Of a stretch of 64,000 bases of DNA, positions 23,645-32,415 are shown one piece after another. The position numbers and the translations under genes are program-made. Every line of letters starts with the position of its first letter. Positions within the stretch are counted from its first letter, which is position 1. A model generated the notes under the pieces. It saw only the letters and a list, made by a program, of their open reading frames with translations, searched no databases and was not told the DNA's origin. Source of the DNA: Nocardioides litoris (GTDB lineage: Bacteria; Actinomycetota; Actinomycetes; Propionibacteriales; Nocardioidaceae); the NCBI RefSeq assembly GCF_006346315.1, contig NZ_VDMR01000006.1, forward strand, positions 62,001 to 126,000, written 5' to 3'.

Positions 23645-24142
23645 ATGACCACCCCGGCCGACGACCCCGACGACCCCCTCGCGCAGGTCACCGCGCTCGG
23701 CGACCAGCTGCTGCGCCTGCAGCGCCGTCGCCGCCACGTGTACGACGGCACCGTGCTGGAGAACTCCGCGTTCCGGCTGCTGTGGGTGCTCGCCGACGGC
23801 GAGCCGCGCACCCTGCGCCGGTTGGCCACCGACCTCGACCTCGAGCAGTCGACGGTCAACCGCCAGGTCAACGCCGCGATCGCCGCGGGGTGGCTGGAGC
23901 GGTTCGAGGTCGAGGGCAGCGCCAGCCGGCTGGTGCGGCCGACCGCGGCCGGGACCGACGCCTTCCGGCACGACGGGCTGGTGCGGGCCACCGCGATCCG
24001 GGCCGCGCTCGACGCGCTGGGTCCGGAGCGGGCGGCGGTGCTCGTCGACCTGCTCGGGGAGCTCAACGACGCGTGGGACGCGGCCGTCGTCGGTGTCACC
24101 GGCTCCGGTGTTCGGCAGGCACGGGGGCCCGCGACGGGCTAG
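23645..24142 (+). CDS. MarR-family regulator
   Basis: 165-residue winged-helix repressor. The DNA-binding region is NSAFRLLWVLADGEPRTLRRLATDLDLEQSTVNRQVNAAIAAGWLERFEVEGSASRLVRPTAAG, with the recognition helix near STVNRQVNAAI and the wing near GSASRLVRPT. N- and C-terminal helices form the dimer. ATG 23645 was chosen; GTG 23639 is two codons upstream. It is divergent from the MFS exporter gene, with a palindrome between them, so it most likely represses that exporter. The ligand is unknown. The stop codon overlaps the TAGGTT promoter of the next gene. Confidence 0.9.
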   Translation: MTTPADDPDDPLAQVTALGDQLLRLQRRRRHVYDGTVLENSAFRLLWVLADGEPRTLRRLATDLDLEQSTVNRQVNAAIAAGWLERFEVEGSASRLVRPTAAGTDAFRHDGLVRATAIRAALDALGPERAAVLVDLLGELNDAWDAAVVGVTGSGVRQARGPATG

Positions 24143-24145
24143 GTT
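24140..24145 (+). promoter_or_regulatory. -10 box of the phytochrome gene
   Basis: TAGGTT, overlapping the marR stop codon, about 52 bases before the phytochrome ATG. The transcript would have a short leader. Confidence 0.4.
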
Positions 24146-24196
24146 CGAGGGCCTCCCCCCGCGCGACCTCGTGTCGTCCCTACCTCCCCGGTGCCC

Positions 24197-26467
24197 ATGA
24201 CCATCATCCCGCGTCCGTCGACGACGCCCGCGGCGGACCACACGCCGGCGTACGCCGCCCCCGACCTGACGACGTGCGACACCGAGCCCATCCACGTGCC
24301 CGGGGCGATCCAGCCCCACGGCGTGCTGGTGGCGGTCGACGGGGACGACCGCGTCGTGGTCGCCTCGGCCAACCTCGAGGAGCTGCTGGGCGTGCCGGCG
24401 GCGACCGCCATCGGGTGCGACCTCGTCGACGTGGTCGGGCCGGGCTTGGGCGACCTGGTGCGCGGCGTGCTGCGGCGGGAGCTGCCCCACGAGCCGCTGA
24501 CCGTCGTCCTGACCGATGCGGTCGGCGGCTCCCTGGCGGGCGAGCCCGTCGACGTGCGGGTGCACCGCTCGGAGGACCGCGTCGTGCTCGAGGTCGAGGG
24601 CCTGGTCCGCAGCGAGGGCCCGGCGCCCACCGGCAACAGCCTGGCCCGGCTCGCCCAGGGCACCACGACCGAGCGGCTGGCCGACCTGCTGGCCCGCGAG
24701 GTGCGGGCGCTGACGGCGTTCGACCGGGTGATGGTCTACCGGTTCGACGAGCAGTGGAACGGCGTGGTCGTGGCCGAGGCCCGCGCCGCGACCCTCAACC
24801 CGTTCCTCGGGCTGCACTACCCCGCGACCGACATCCCGGCGCAGGCGCGGCGGCTCTACCGGGTCAACCCGATCCGGCTCATCGCCGACGTCCACTACAC
24901 GCCGGTGCCGCTGCACCCGGTCTTCGACCCCGACAGCGGCCAGCCGCTCGACCTGTCGCACGCCGGGCTGCGCAGCGTCTCGCCGATCCACGTCGAGTAC
25001 CTGTCCAACATGGGCGTCACCGCCTCGATGTCGGTCTCGATCCTGCTCGACGGCGAGCTGTGGGGCCTGGTGGCCTGCCACCACTACTCCGGGCCCCACC
25101 GGCCCAGCCAGGAGGCCCGGGCTGCCGCCGAGGTCGTCACGCAGGCCACGGCGCACCTCATCGGCCACCGCCAGCGCGCCGAGGCCCGCGAGGCCGCGCT
25201 CGAGACCCAGCGCCGCGTGACCGAGATGGGCCAGCGCATCGCCCGCGACCCGCGGTCGCCCGTCGAGACCCTGGCCGACGACCCCGCCCTGCTCGAGCTC
25301 GTCGGGGCCACCGGCGTGGCGATCTGCTTCGACGGCGAGGTGCGCACCCGGGGCGTCGTGCCGCCGCGCCACGTCCTGTCGCGCATCGCCGCGGCCACCG
25401 ACGACCCCGACCGCTACGTCAGCAGCACCCAGCACCTCGGGGCCCTCGACGCCGACCTCGCGGCACACGCCGGGCAGGCGGCGGGCGTGCTGCGGATCGG
25501 CTCGGTGCCGGAGCGCTGGTTGATGTGGTTCCGTCCCGAGCAGCGGGTGGTCGTCGACTGGGGTGGCGACCCCTCCAACAAGCGGCTCGCCGCCGACGCC
25601 GACCCGGCCGTCCGGCTCAGCCCGCGGCAGTCGTTCGAGAAGTGGCAGGAGGTCACCGAGGGCGTCAGCGCGCCGTGGCGGACGTGGGAGCTCGACGGCG
25701 CGGACGTGCTCGGGCGCAACGTCAACGCCCAGCTGCTGGTGCGCTCGCGCGAGCAGATCGCGATGGCCGAGTCGGTGCAGCGCACCGTCGTGCTCGACCG
25801 GGCTCCGGTCTTCTCCGGGGTCGCCGTGGCCGCGCGCTACCACCCGGCGACCAGCTACCAGCTCGGCGGTGACTGGTGGGACGTCTTCGAGCTCGGTGAC
25901 CGGGTGGCCGTGGTGGTCGGCGACGTGGCCGGGCACGGGGTCGCGGCGGCCTCCGCCATGACCCAGCTGCGCACCGCCATGCGGGCCTACCTGTTCGAGG
26001 GCCACCAGCCCGGCGAGTGCCTCGACCGGCTCGACGCGCTCCTCGACGGCCTGCTCGACCTGGGCCTGGCCACCGCGGTGGTCGCCACGCTCGACCGCAC
26101 GACCGGCGAGGTGCGGCTGGCCAGCGCCGGCCACCCGGCGCCGTTGCTGCTGCCCGCGGCCGGCGGCGCGCACCTGGTCGACGTCGACCCCCGCCCGATG
26201 CTCGGGGTGGGCTCCGGCGTGGCCGAGGAGGTCCGGCTGCGCCTCGACCCCGGCGACGGCCTCCTGCTCTACAGCGACGGGCTCGTCGAGCGGCGCGGCA
26301 CCGACCTCGTCGAGCGGACCGAGCGGCTGCGCCGCCTCGCCGGCGACCGGCCGCAGGCCGACCACCTCGAGCGCTGGGTCGACGGGCTCGTGCTCGACCT
26401 CGCGGCCACCGACGCCGCCGACCCGACCGACGACGACGCGACGCTGCTGGTGGTCAGGCGGAGCTAG
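24197..26467 (+). CDS. Bacteriophytochrome with SpoIIE/PP2C phosphatase output
   Basis: 756-residue red/far-red light sensor fused to a protein phosphatase. PAS: Cys27 in LTTCDTEPIHVPGAIQPHG, the usual biliverdin attachment site. GAF (about 150-330): the DIPAQARRLYRVNPIRLI signature with Asp212, and SPIHVEYLSNMGV with His265. PHY (about 340-500): the tongue motif PRQSFEKW (476-483). Output: a SpoIIE-type PP2C domain with GGDWWD (557-562), GDVAGHGVAA (576) and LYSDGLVE. All chromophore and metal residues are present. Such proteins usually dephosphorylate an anti-sigma-factor antagonist. No anti-sigma factor, antagonist or heme oxygenase gene is nearby. Its 3' end overlaps the convergent mpaB-like gene by 14 bases. 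Confidence 0.9.
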   Translation: MTIIPRPSTTPAADHTPAYAAPDLTTCDTEPIHVPGAIQPHGVLVAVDGDDRVVVASANLEELLGVPAATAIGCDLVDVVGPGLGDLVRGVLRRELPHEPLTVVLTDAVGGSLAGEPVDVRVHRSEDRVVLEVEGLVRSEGPAPTGNSLARLAQGTTTERLADLLAREVRALTAFDRVMVYRFDEQWNGVVVAEARAATLNPFLGLHYPATDIPAQARRLYRVNPIRLIADVHYTPVPLHPVFDPDSGQPLDLSHAGLRSVSPIHVEYLSNMGVTASMSVSILLDGELWGLVACHHYSGPHRPSQEARAAAEVVTQATAHLIGHRQRAEAREAALETQRRVTEMGQRIARDPRSPVETLADDPALLELVGATGVAICFDGEVRTRGVVPPRHVLSRIAAATDDPDRYVSSTQHLGALDADLAAHAGQAAGVLRIGSVPERWLMWFRPEQRVVVDWGGDPSNKRLAADADPAVRLSPRQSFEKWQEVTEGVSAPWRTWELDGADVLGRNVNAQLLVRSREQIAMAESVQRTVVLDRAPVFSGVAVAARYHPATSYQLGGDWWDVFELGDRVAVVVGDVAGHGVAAASAMTQLRTAMRAYLFEGHQPGECLDRLDALLDGLLDLGLATAVVATLDRTTGEVRLASAGHPAPLLLPAAGGAHLVDVDPRPMLGVGSGVAEEVRLRLDPGDGLLLYSDGLVERRGTDLVERTERLRRLAGDRPQADHLERWVDGLVLDLAATDAADPTDDDATLLVVRRS

Positions 26468-27377
26468 CGGCTCCGGCCCGCTCGCGGGCCAGGCCCGGCC
26501 CGACCGGGCAGCCGGGCGCGAAGGTGCCCATCCCCTCGAGGTCGGTGCGGGTGATCGGGCCGCGGTAGGAGCGGATGCGGGGCGTGTCGACCCCGAGCCG
26601 CGCCGTACGACGCGGGGGCAGGAGCGCGACCACGCCCGCCCGGACCCTCAGCGCGGCCGTGCTGGCCCGGCGCAGGGCGGGGGAGGGCGCGGCGTACCCG
26701 AAGGCGTCGATGAGGGGCTGGTCCATCAGGGCCCGGCTGAAGGCCCGGACCGCGCCCGCGGCGGGCGCGGGGTAGAAGGAGACCAGCAGCTCGAGGGTGG
26801 CGTCGGCGACCCGGCGCGCACCGGGGTCGGGAGCGAAGTGCTCGGCCTCGTAGGAGTCCATGAGGTCGGCGAACTCCTCGTAGGTCCCCGGCAGGTCGCG
26901 GATGGCCATGTGCCGGCCGAGGGTGCGGTAGTAGTGCACCGAGGCCGTCACCTCGCCGTCGGTCATCGGGCGCCAGCCGTGGTCGTCGAGCCACCGCTTG
27001 GGCACCACGACGAAGGTGGCCAGGACGTAGCGCATGTCGTCGTTGCTGATGTCGTACATCGCGTGCATCTGATTGACCCGGCGCACCCCCGCGCGACCCT
27101 CCGGGCTGTCGAACCCGTGCACCGCCGGCGCCTCGAGGAGCAGGGCGGTGTCGTCGTACCGCTTCTGGCAGGCGGTGGTGAACTGCCCGGTCTCGTCGAG
27201 CAGCCGACCGATGCTCGGCACGGCGTAGGTGCGGAACAGGGCCAGGCTGAGCGCTTGGTTGAGGTCCCACGGGAAGTCGAGGGTGAACAGCTCGCGGTAG
27301 ATCTCCGCGCAGTCGGCCACGGGGTCGCGCCCCGCACTGCGGTCGGCGGTCTTCCAGGGCATGACGGGTGGGCGCAC
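26454..27377 (-). CDS. MpaB-family (DUF2236) heme oxygenase-like protein
   Basis: 307-residue all-helical protein of the oxygenase MpaB/DUF2236 family, which includes rubber-cleaving Lcp and mycophenolic-acid MpaB-like oxygenases that use a b-type heme. Typical features are the central block QMHAMYDISNDDMRYVLATFVVVPKRWLDDHGW, then HYYRTLGRHMAIRDLP and DSYEAEHF. I chose GTG 27377 because AGGAGG lies four bases upstream; an ATG at 27362 has no such site. It is last in a minus-strand operon after a secreted phosphoesterase gene (29 bp gap). The reaction is not known. It overlaps the phytochrome gene tail to tail. Confidence 0.82.
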   Translation of the reverse strand: MRPPVMPWKTADRSAGRDPVADCAEIYRELFTLDFPWDLNQALSLALFRTYAVPSIGRLLDETGQFTTACQKRYDDTALLLEAPAVHGFDSPEGRAGVRRVNQMHAMYDISNDDMRYVLATFVVVPKRWLDDHGWRPMTDGEVTASVHYYRTLGRHMAIRDLPGTYEEFADLMDSYEAEHFAPDPGARRVADATLELLVSFYPAPAAGAVRAFSRALMDQPLIDAFGYAAPSPALRRASTAALRVRAGVVALLPPRRTARLGVDTPRIRSYRGPITRTDLEGMGTFAPGCPVGPGLARERAGAASSA

Positions 27378-27406
27378 ACGGCCTCCTGACGGCGGGAGGG
27401 CCGAGG

Positions 27407-29038
27407 CTAGCGGGTCGGCCCGACGGGGGCGAGGATGCCGCTGCTGGTGACCAGCTGCCCGGGGCGCATCGTGGCCGTGCCGATGACCCGGACCGGCCCG
27501 CCCTGGCGGATGGGGGGCAGGCCGTCGCGGCGGGTCTCCCACAGTCGTGGACCGGACCCGCGGGTCTTGTCGACGTCGTAGTCGCGCAGGGTGAGCGCGA
27601 GGTTGTCACCGTAGAAGTCGAGCACCAGGGCCGTGGTCAGGCCGTACTGGAAGGCGCCGCCGTGGCTGACCTGCACGATGCCGTCGCGCTCGACCAGCGT
27701 GGTGTCGTGCACCTCGCCGGTGAGGTAGAGGTCGACGCCGTGGCGGCGCATGACCTGCCACAGCGGGGAGTCGGTGCCCCGCTCGAGGTGCAGCGCGCTG
27801 GAGGCCCGGTGGCGCACCGGGTAGACGACGGGCACGTGGCTCTGGACGACGGTCCAGCGGACGCCGTCGCGCTCGGCGCGGACCAGGACCTGCTCCAGCC
27901 AGCGCAGCTGCTGCGGGTCGATGCGCAGCCGGGCCCGCGACGGCGTGATGTCGAACGGGTCGAGCGAGACGACCTGGACGTCGGGGGTGGGCCGGGCGGC
28001 CCAGGCCGTCAACCGAGCCGGGCCGGGCGGCCGGTCGGCGTACCGCGGGGAGCCGTCGGGGAGCCGGGTGAACTGGCGCGCGAACTCGACCCGGGCCGTG
28101 GGCGCGAGCCGCTGCTTGGCCGGGGAGAACGGGCCGTCGCCGTACTCGTGGTCGCCGATGGAGGGGAAGACGAGCAGCCCGCGCCGGTCGAAGCGCTGCT
28201 GCCACTGGGGGTAGTAGGTGCGCGCGGCGCGGCGCAGCGCGGCCTCCTGCTCGGCCGGGGTGCGCACGGGACCGAAGGTGCCGGTGCGGGCGTCGTCGAA
28301 GCCCCACCGGCCGTTGACGAGGTCGCCGGCCACGAGGACGGCCGCCGGCTGCAGGCGGACCCAGTCGTCGAGGATGCCCCCGATCGCCCGCTCGTACGTC
28401 GGGCTGGTGCCGTTGCGGGACCGGCGGGGGTTCCAGCGGCCGGGGCCGCGGCGCAGGTCGGCCACGTCGGCGTTGAGGAAGTCGGGGCTGGAGAGCAGGC
28501 GCAGGTCGGGCCGGGGGACCCGGCCGCCCACCACGAGCCGGTCGGGCAGCGTCGACATGGCCGTCGACCCGTCGGTGGCCTCGAGGGACACCGACCCGCG
28601 CACGGTGCTGCCGCTCGCCCCGTCGACCAGGGCGAGCACGACGATCTCTCCGCGGCCGTCGACGGGCTCGCACGACAGGGTGTGCTCGTCGAGCCAGGAG
28701 CGGCGGACCTTGACGTTGCTGGGCGTGCACCCGCCGGGGAGCAGGAGCGGCGTCGCGCCGTCGAGGGTGAGCGTGACGCGGCGGGTGCCGGAGGGCAGCA
28801 CCAGCCGGGCCCGGGCGGCCCCGCCGGCGGTGAGCGTGACCTGGCCGTCGTCCCAGGTGGCGCGAGCGGGGGTGGCCTGCGGCTCGCCGCCGGCGGGCCG
28901 GCCGCCGCACGCGGCCAGCACGGCGGCGGCGAGGGCGAGCACGGTCGCGGGCACGACGAGGCGGTTGCGAGGACGACGGGCACGCGTGCGGGCGGTGGCG
29001 GTCACGGTCCTCCGTCCGGGCGTCGAGCGGGCTGGCAT
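27407..29038 (-). CDS. Secreted metallophosphoesterase lipoprotein
   Basis: 543-residue calcineurin-like phosphoesterase with a lipoprotein signal peptide: an Arg-rich start, a hydrophobic stretch VVPATVLALAAAVLAAC and the lipid-attachment Cys at about residue 44 in LAAC. The N-terminal about 150 residues form a beta-rich region that I do not recognise. The catalytic domain has VAGDLVNG, IGDHEYGDG, QSHVPVVYP and TGEVHDTTL, giving the expected metal ligands (Asp, Asn-like, His). It acts outside the membrane, on an unknown substrate. It lies 30 bp from the methyltransferase gene upstream and 29 bp from the MpaB-like gene downstream. Confidence 0.87.
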   Translation of the reverse strand: MPARSTPGRRTVTATARTRARRPRNRLVVPATVLALAAAVLAACGGRPAGGEPQATPARATWDDGQVTLTAGGAARARLVLPSGTRRVTLTLDGATPLLLPGGCTPSNVKVRRSWLDEHTLSCEPVDGRGEIVVLALVDGASGSTVRGSVSLEATDGSTAMSTLPDRLVVGGRVPRPDLRLLSSPDFLNADVADLRRGPGRWNPRRSRNGTSPTYERAIGGILDDWVRLQPAAVLVAGDLVNGRWGFDDARTGTFGPVRTPAEQEAALRRAARTYYPQWQQRFDRRGLLVFPSIGDHEYGDGPFSPAKQRLAPTARVEFARQFTRLPDGSPRYADRPPGPARLTAWAARPTPDVQVVSLDPFDITPSRARLRIDPQQLRWLEQVLVRAERDGVRWTVVQSHVPVVYPVRHRASSALHLERGTDSPLWQVMRRHGVDLYLTGEVHDTTLVERDGIVQVSHGGAFQYGLTTALVLDFYGDNLALTLRDYDVDKTRGSGPRLWETRRDGLPPIRQGGPVRVIGTATMRPGQLVTSSGILAPVGPTR

Positions 29039-29068
29039 CGTCGGGAGGCCCCCATGGTCGGGGGAATG

Positions 29069-29881
29069 CTAACCCCGACCGCCACGCGCACGCCCGACGA
29101 CGGCGGTGGCGTCGAGGTCGTCGTCCTCGGCCACGCCCGGCTCGAGGCCGCGGGCGGACATCATCGCCAGTGCGGCGTCGACCTGCTGCGGGGCGACCTC
29201 GACGAGCAGGTGGCCGCCCGGGGCCAGCCAGCGCGCCGCCGCGTCGGCCACGCGGCGGTGGACGTCGAGGCCGTCGCCACCGCCGTCGAGGGCGACCCGG
29301 TGCTCGTGGTCGCGGGCCTCGCCCGGCATGAGGTCGAGCTCGGCGGTCGGGACGTACGGCGCGTTGACGACGAGCACGTCGACCCGGCCGGCGAGGTCGC
29401 CGGGGAGGGCGTCGAACAGGTCGCCCTGGTGCACGCGGTCGGGCGGGAGGTTGCGCCGCGCGCAGGCGACGGCATCGGGGTCGAGGTCGGCGGCGTGCCC
29501 GACGAGGTCGGGACGGCGCCGCAGCAGCGCCGCCAGCAGCGCGCCGGTGCCGCAGCACAGGTCGACCGCGGTGCCGCCAGGCGGCGCCAGCTGCTCGGCG
29601 AGCTCGACCAGCAGCAGGGTGCGGCTCCGGGGCACGAAGACGCCGTCGGTGACCACGACCCGCAGCCCGTCGAAGGCCGCCCAGCCGAGCAGGTGCTCCA
29701 GCGGGCGTCCGGCGACCCGCTCGGCGACCAGGCGCTCGAGCCGGGCGCCGCGGTCGTCGTCGCCCGCGGTGGCCTCGAGGAGGAGGGCGGCCTCGTCCTC
29801 GGCGTACACGCACCCGGCGGCGCGCAGGCGGCCGGTGAGCGCGGCGAGCGCGGTGAGAGTGGTGGGCTCGTCGAGGTCCAT
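29069..29881 (-). CDS. PrmC/HemK-like N5-glutamine methyltransferase paralogue
   Basis: 270-residue SAM-dependent methyltransferase of the HemK type. A small helical N-terminal domain (residues 1-75) precedes the Rossmann domain with the SAM loop AVDLCCGTGALLAALL and the catalytic-loop motif NAPYVP. In true PrmC release-factor methyltransferases this motif is NPPY; here the first Pro is Ala, so substrate or activity may differ. It is the first gene of the minus-strand operon with the phosphoesterase and MpaB-like genes, and divergent from the KstR-type operator region. The usual prmC (next to prfA) would be elsewhere. This copy is probably a paralogue. Confidence 0.8.
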   Translation of the reverse strand: MDLDEPTTLTALAALTGRLRAAGCVYAEDEAALLLEATAGDDDRGARLERLVAERVAGRPLEHLLGWAAFDGLRVVVTDGVFVPRSRTLLLVELAEQLAPPGGTAVDLCCGTGALLAALLRRRPDLVGHAADLDPDAVACARRNLPPDRVHQGDLFDALPGDLAGRVDVLVVNAPYVPTAELDLMPGEARDHEHRVALDGGGDGLDVHRRVADAAARWLAPGGHLLVEVAPQQVDAALAMMSARGLEPGVAEDDDLDATAVVGRARGGRG

Positions 29882-29898
29882 CGAGGCTCGATCCTACG

Positions 29899-29920
29899 GA
29901 ACTAGAACGCGTTACAGTTC
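29899..29920. promoter_or_regulatory. KstR-type operator
   Basis: 22 bp dyad with 8 of 10 arm bases matching around a GC centre. It contains TAGAACGCGTTACA (29903-29916), which fits the mycobacterial KstR consensus TnnAACnnGTTnnA exactly. It lies just upstream of the OYE-type gene. Confidence 0.72.
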
Positions 29921-29924
29921 TGCG

Positions 29925-31115
29925 GTGAGTGCACCCGACGTCTTCGCCCCCACCACCCTCGGGCCGGTGCGGTTGCGCAACCGGACGGTCAAGGCCGCGA
30001 CGTTCGAGGGACGCACGCCGCACGGCCAGGTCACCGACGGCCTCCTCGACTACCACCTGGCCGTCGCCCGGGGCGGGATCGGGCTGACCACGGTGGCCTA
30101 CCTCGCCGTCGCGCCCGAGGGCCGCACCCACCGCGAGCAGGTGGTGGTGGGGCCGGCCACGGCCGGTGGGCTGCGCCGGCTCACCGACGCCGTGCACGAG
30201 ACCGGCGCGGCGATCGCGGGCCAGGTCGGGCACGCCGGGCCGGTGGCCAACGGCCGCTCCAACGGCGTACGAGCGCTGTCGTCGAGCCGGATGCCGAGCC
30301 CGTTGTCGATGCAGGTGGTCGGGGCGGCCACCGAGCGCGACCTGACCCGCATCACGCGGGCGTACGTCGCCGCGGCGCGGGTGCTCGTCGACGCCGGGTT
30401 CGACGTGCTCGAGCTGCACATGGCCCACAGCTACCTCGTCTCCTCCTTCCTCGCGCCGGGGCTGAACAGGCGGCGCGACCGGTGGGGCGGGTCGCTGGAG
30501 AACCGGGCCCGGCTCGCCCGGCAGGTCGCCCGTGCCGTGCGGGAGGAGGTGGGGTCGGCCTGCGCGGTGACGGCCAAGCTGTCGGTCTCCGACGGGTTCC
30601 GCGGCGGCGTCACGACCGAGGAGAGCCTCGAGACCGCCCGGATGCTCGAGTCCGACGGCCACCTCGACGCCCTGCAGCTCTCCGGTGGGTCGTCGCTGAT
30701 GAACCCGATGTACCTCTTCCGTGGCGAGGCGCCGGTGGCCGAGTTCGCCGCGACCATGCCGCCGCTCGTGCGGTGGGGGATGCGGACGCCCGTGGGCCGG
30801 TCGTTCCTGAAGGCCTACGACTTCGAGGAGGCCTACTTCCGCGACAAGGCGCTGCGCTTCCGCTCGGCACTGGCGATGCCGCTCGTGCTGCTCGGCGGCA
30901 TCAACCGGCTCGAGACCATGCAGCAGGCCATGGCCGACGGCTTCGACCTCGTCGCCATGGGTCGCGCGGTGCTCCGCGAGCCCGACCTGGTCAACCGCCT
31001 CGCCTCCGGCGCGGCCGTGGGGGGCGCGTGCGTCCACTGCAACCGGTGCATGCCGACCATCTACTCCGGCACGCGCTGCCCGGTCGTCGTCGAGCTCGGT
31101 GCGACGCGGGGGTAG
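29925..31115 (+). CDS. NADH:flavin oxidoreductase (OYE/FadH-type)
   Basis: 396-residue FMN enzyme of the Old Yellow Enzyme/2,4-dienoyl-CoA reductase class. The TIM-barrel motifs are present: PTTLGPVRLRNRTVKAATFEGR at the FMN end, GQVGHAG, LELHMAHSYLVSSFLAPGLNRRRDRWGGSLENR, and LVLLGGINRLETM with DLVAMGRAVLREPDLV. It ends with CVHCNRCM...C, a Cys set that may hold a 4Fe-4S cluster as in FadH, but the second flavin domain is missing. GTG 29925 lies a few bases after the KstR-type site. It probably reduces an enone in steroid or lipid catabolism. Confidence 0.88.
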   Translation: MSAPDVFAPTTLGPVRLRNRTVKAATFEGRTPHGQVTDGLLDYHLAVARGGIGLTTVAYLAVAPEGRTHREQVVVGPATAGGLRRLTDAVHETGAAIAGQVGHAGPVANGRSNGVRALSSSRMPSPLSMQVVGAATERDLTRITRAYVAAARVLVDAGFDVLELHMAHSYLVSSFLAPGLNRRRDRWGGSLENRARLARQVARAVREEVGSACAVTAKLSVSDGFRGGVTTEESLETARMLESDGHLDALQLSGGSSLMNPMYLFRGEAPVAEFAATMPPLVRWGMRTPVGRSFLKAYDFEEAYFRDKALRFRSALAMPLVLLGGINRLETMQQAMADGFDLVAMGRAVLREPDLVNRLASGAAVGGACVHCNRCMPTIYSGTRCPVVVELGATRG

Positions 31116-31132
31116 CTGGGCGGCCGGGGTGG

Positions 31133-31158
31133 GGAACACCCGGTCGACCGGGTGTTCC
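31133..31158. repeat. 26 bp perfect palindrome (intergenic)
   Basis: Every base pairs with its partner, centred on TCGA, with no loop, in the gap after the OYE-type gene. Possible terminator or REP-like element. Confidence 0.85.
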
Positions 31159-31182
31159 TGCAGCTGGGCGGGTTCTTCTGCC

Positions 31183-31212
31183 GCTTGCCAGGCAATGCAT
31201 TGCCTGGCAAGC
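31183..31212. repeat. 30 bp perfect palindrome (intergenic)
   Basis: A second loopless palindrome centred on ATGCAT, 24 bases after the first. A third short hairpin (ACCCCGG/CCGGGGT) follows at about 31222-31239. Confidence 0.85.
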
Positions 31213-31267
31213 GCGGGAAACCCCGGCCGACCGGGGTATCCGGCGCCCGGCGACACTCTGGCGCCGA

Positions 31268-31285
31268 ACTAGAACCTGTTCTAGT
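31268..31285. promoter_or_regulatory. KstR-type operator
   Basis: ACTAGAAC-CT-GTTCTAGT, perfect in both arms. The core TAGAACCTGTTCTA matches TnnAACnnGTTnnA. It ends eight bases before the ATG of the DapB-like gene. Confidence 0.8.
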
Positions 31286-31293
31286 CTCCGCCC

Positions 31294-32415
31294 ATGTCCC
31301 AGGTCGTGCCCGAGAAGCCCCTCCGCGTCGTCGTGTGGTCCACCGGGACCGTGGGGAGGCACGCGATCGCCGGGATCGACGCCCACCCCGACCTGGAGCT
31401 GGTCGGGGTGTGGGTGAGCAACCCCGACAAGCACGGCCGCGACGCGGGCGACCTGGCCGGACTGGGTCGCGAGCTCGGCGTCCGTGCGACGACGGACCGT
31501 GACGAGCTGGTCGCGCTGGCGCCCGACGCGATCGTGCACACCGCGATGGCCGACGACCGGGTCTTCGAGTGCATCGACGACCTGGTCTCGTTCGTCGAGG
31601 CGGGCATCAACGTCACCTCGAGCGGGCCGGTGCTGCTGCAGTGGCCCGAGCGGATCCTCTCGCCCGACGACATCGCGCGCATCGAGGACGCCTGCGCCCG
31701 CGGCGGGGCGAGCATGCACGTCAACGGCATCGACCCCGGCTTCGCCAACGACGTGCTGCCGCTGGTGCTGACCAGCCTCAGCCAGCGCATCGACGAGGTG
31801 CGGGTGATGGAGGTCTGCGACTACTCGACGTACGACCAGGCGGTCGTGATGAACGACCTGTTCGGGTTCGGCAAGCCGATGGACGAGCCCGGCTGGCTGT
31901 GGAACCCCGGCATCCTCACCATGGCCTGGGGCAGCGTCGTGCGCCAGATCGCCGCCGCCCTCGACGTCGTGCTTGACGAGCCGCTGGTCGAGGAGGTCGA
32001 GCGCCGGCCCGCCGCGCGGGACACACCGTCGGTCTCGGGCGACATCGCGGCCGGGACGATGGGCGCGGTGCGCTTCCAGCTCATCGGCACCGTCGACGGC
32101 GTGCCCCGCGTGGTGCTCGAGCACGTGACGCGCACCGACGCCGCCGACCACCCCGACTGGGAGCAGCCGGCCGCCGGCACCGACGGCTGCTACCGCGTGC
32201 GGGTCACCGGCGAGCCCTACCTCCAGCTCGACCTGGTCCACCACGGCGAGCACGGCGACCACAACGTGAGCGGCATGATCACCACCGCCCAGCGCATCGT
32301 CAACGCACTCCCGGCCGTCGTCGCCGCGCCCCCGGGCCTCGTCCGGGCCATCGACCTGCCGCTCGTCACCGGCCGCGGCCTGGTCACCGGGACCCGAGGG
32401 GTCGTGCGCCGGTGA
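31294..32415 (+). CDS. DapB-like NAD(P)-dependent dehydrogenase
   Basis: 373-residue oxidoreductase with an N-terminal Rossmann domain ([32 protein letters not shown]) like dihydrodipicolinate reductase, and a C-terminal domain like 2,4-diaminopentanoate/amine dehydrogenases. The conserved middle [17 protein letters not shown] fits the family. Its true substrate is unknown; members occur in actinobacterial lipid and steroid clusters. The ATG is eight bases after a KstR-type palindrome, so it is likely induced with sterol degradation. It is first of three closely packed genes (with an SDR and an MBL protein); the next gene overlaps it as GTGA. Confidence 0.82.
   Translation: MSQVVPEKPLRVVVWSTGTVGRHAIAGIDAHPDLELVGVWVSNPDKHGRDAGDLAGLGRELGVRATTDRDELVALAPDAIVHTAMADDRVFECIDDLVSFVEAGINVTSSGPVLLQWPERILSPDDIARIEDACARGGASMHVNGIDPGFANDVLPLVLTSLSQRIDEVRVMEVCDYSTYDQAVVMNDLFGFGKPMDEPGWLWNPGILTMAWGSVVRQIAAALDVVLDEPLVEEVERRPAARDTPSVSGDIAAGTMGAVRFQLIGTVDGVPRVVLEHVTRTDAADHPDWEQPAAGTDGCYRVRVTGEPYLQLDLVHHGEHGDHNVSGMITTAQRIVNALPAVVAAPPGLVRAIDLPLVTGRGLVTGTRGVVRR

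Noticed and set aside
22121..26365. 1414-residue open frame on the minus strand
   Set aside because: It covers the SGNH, MFS, MarR and phytochrome genes in wrong frames; no domain, no ribosome site.
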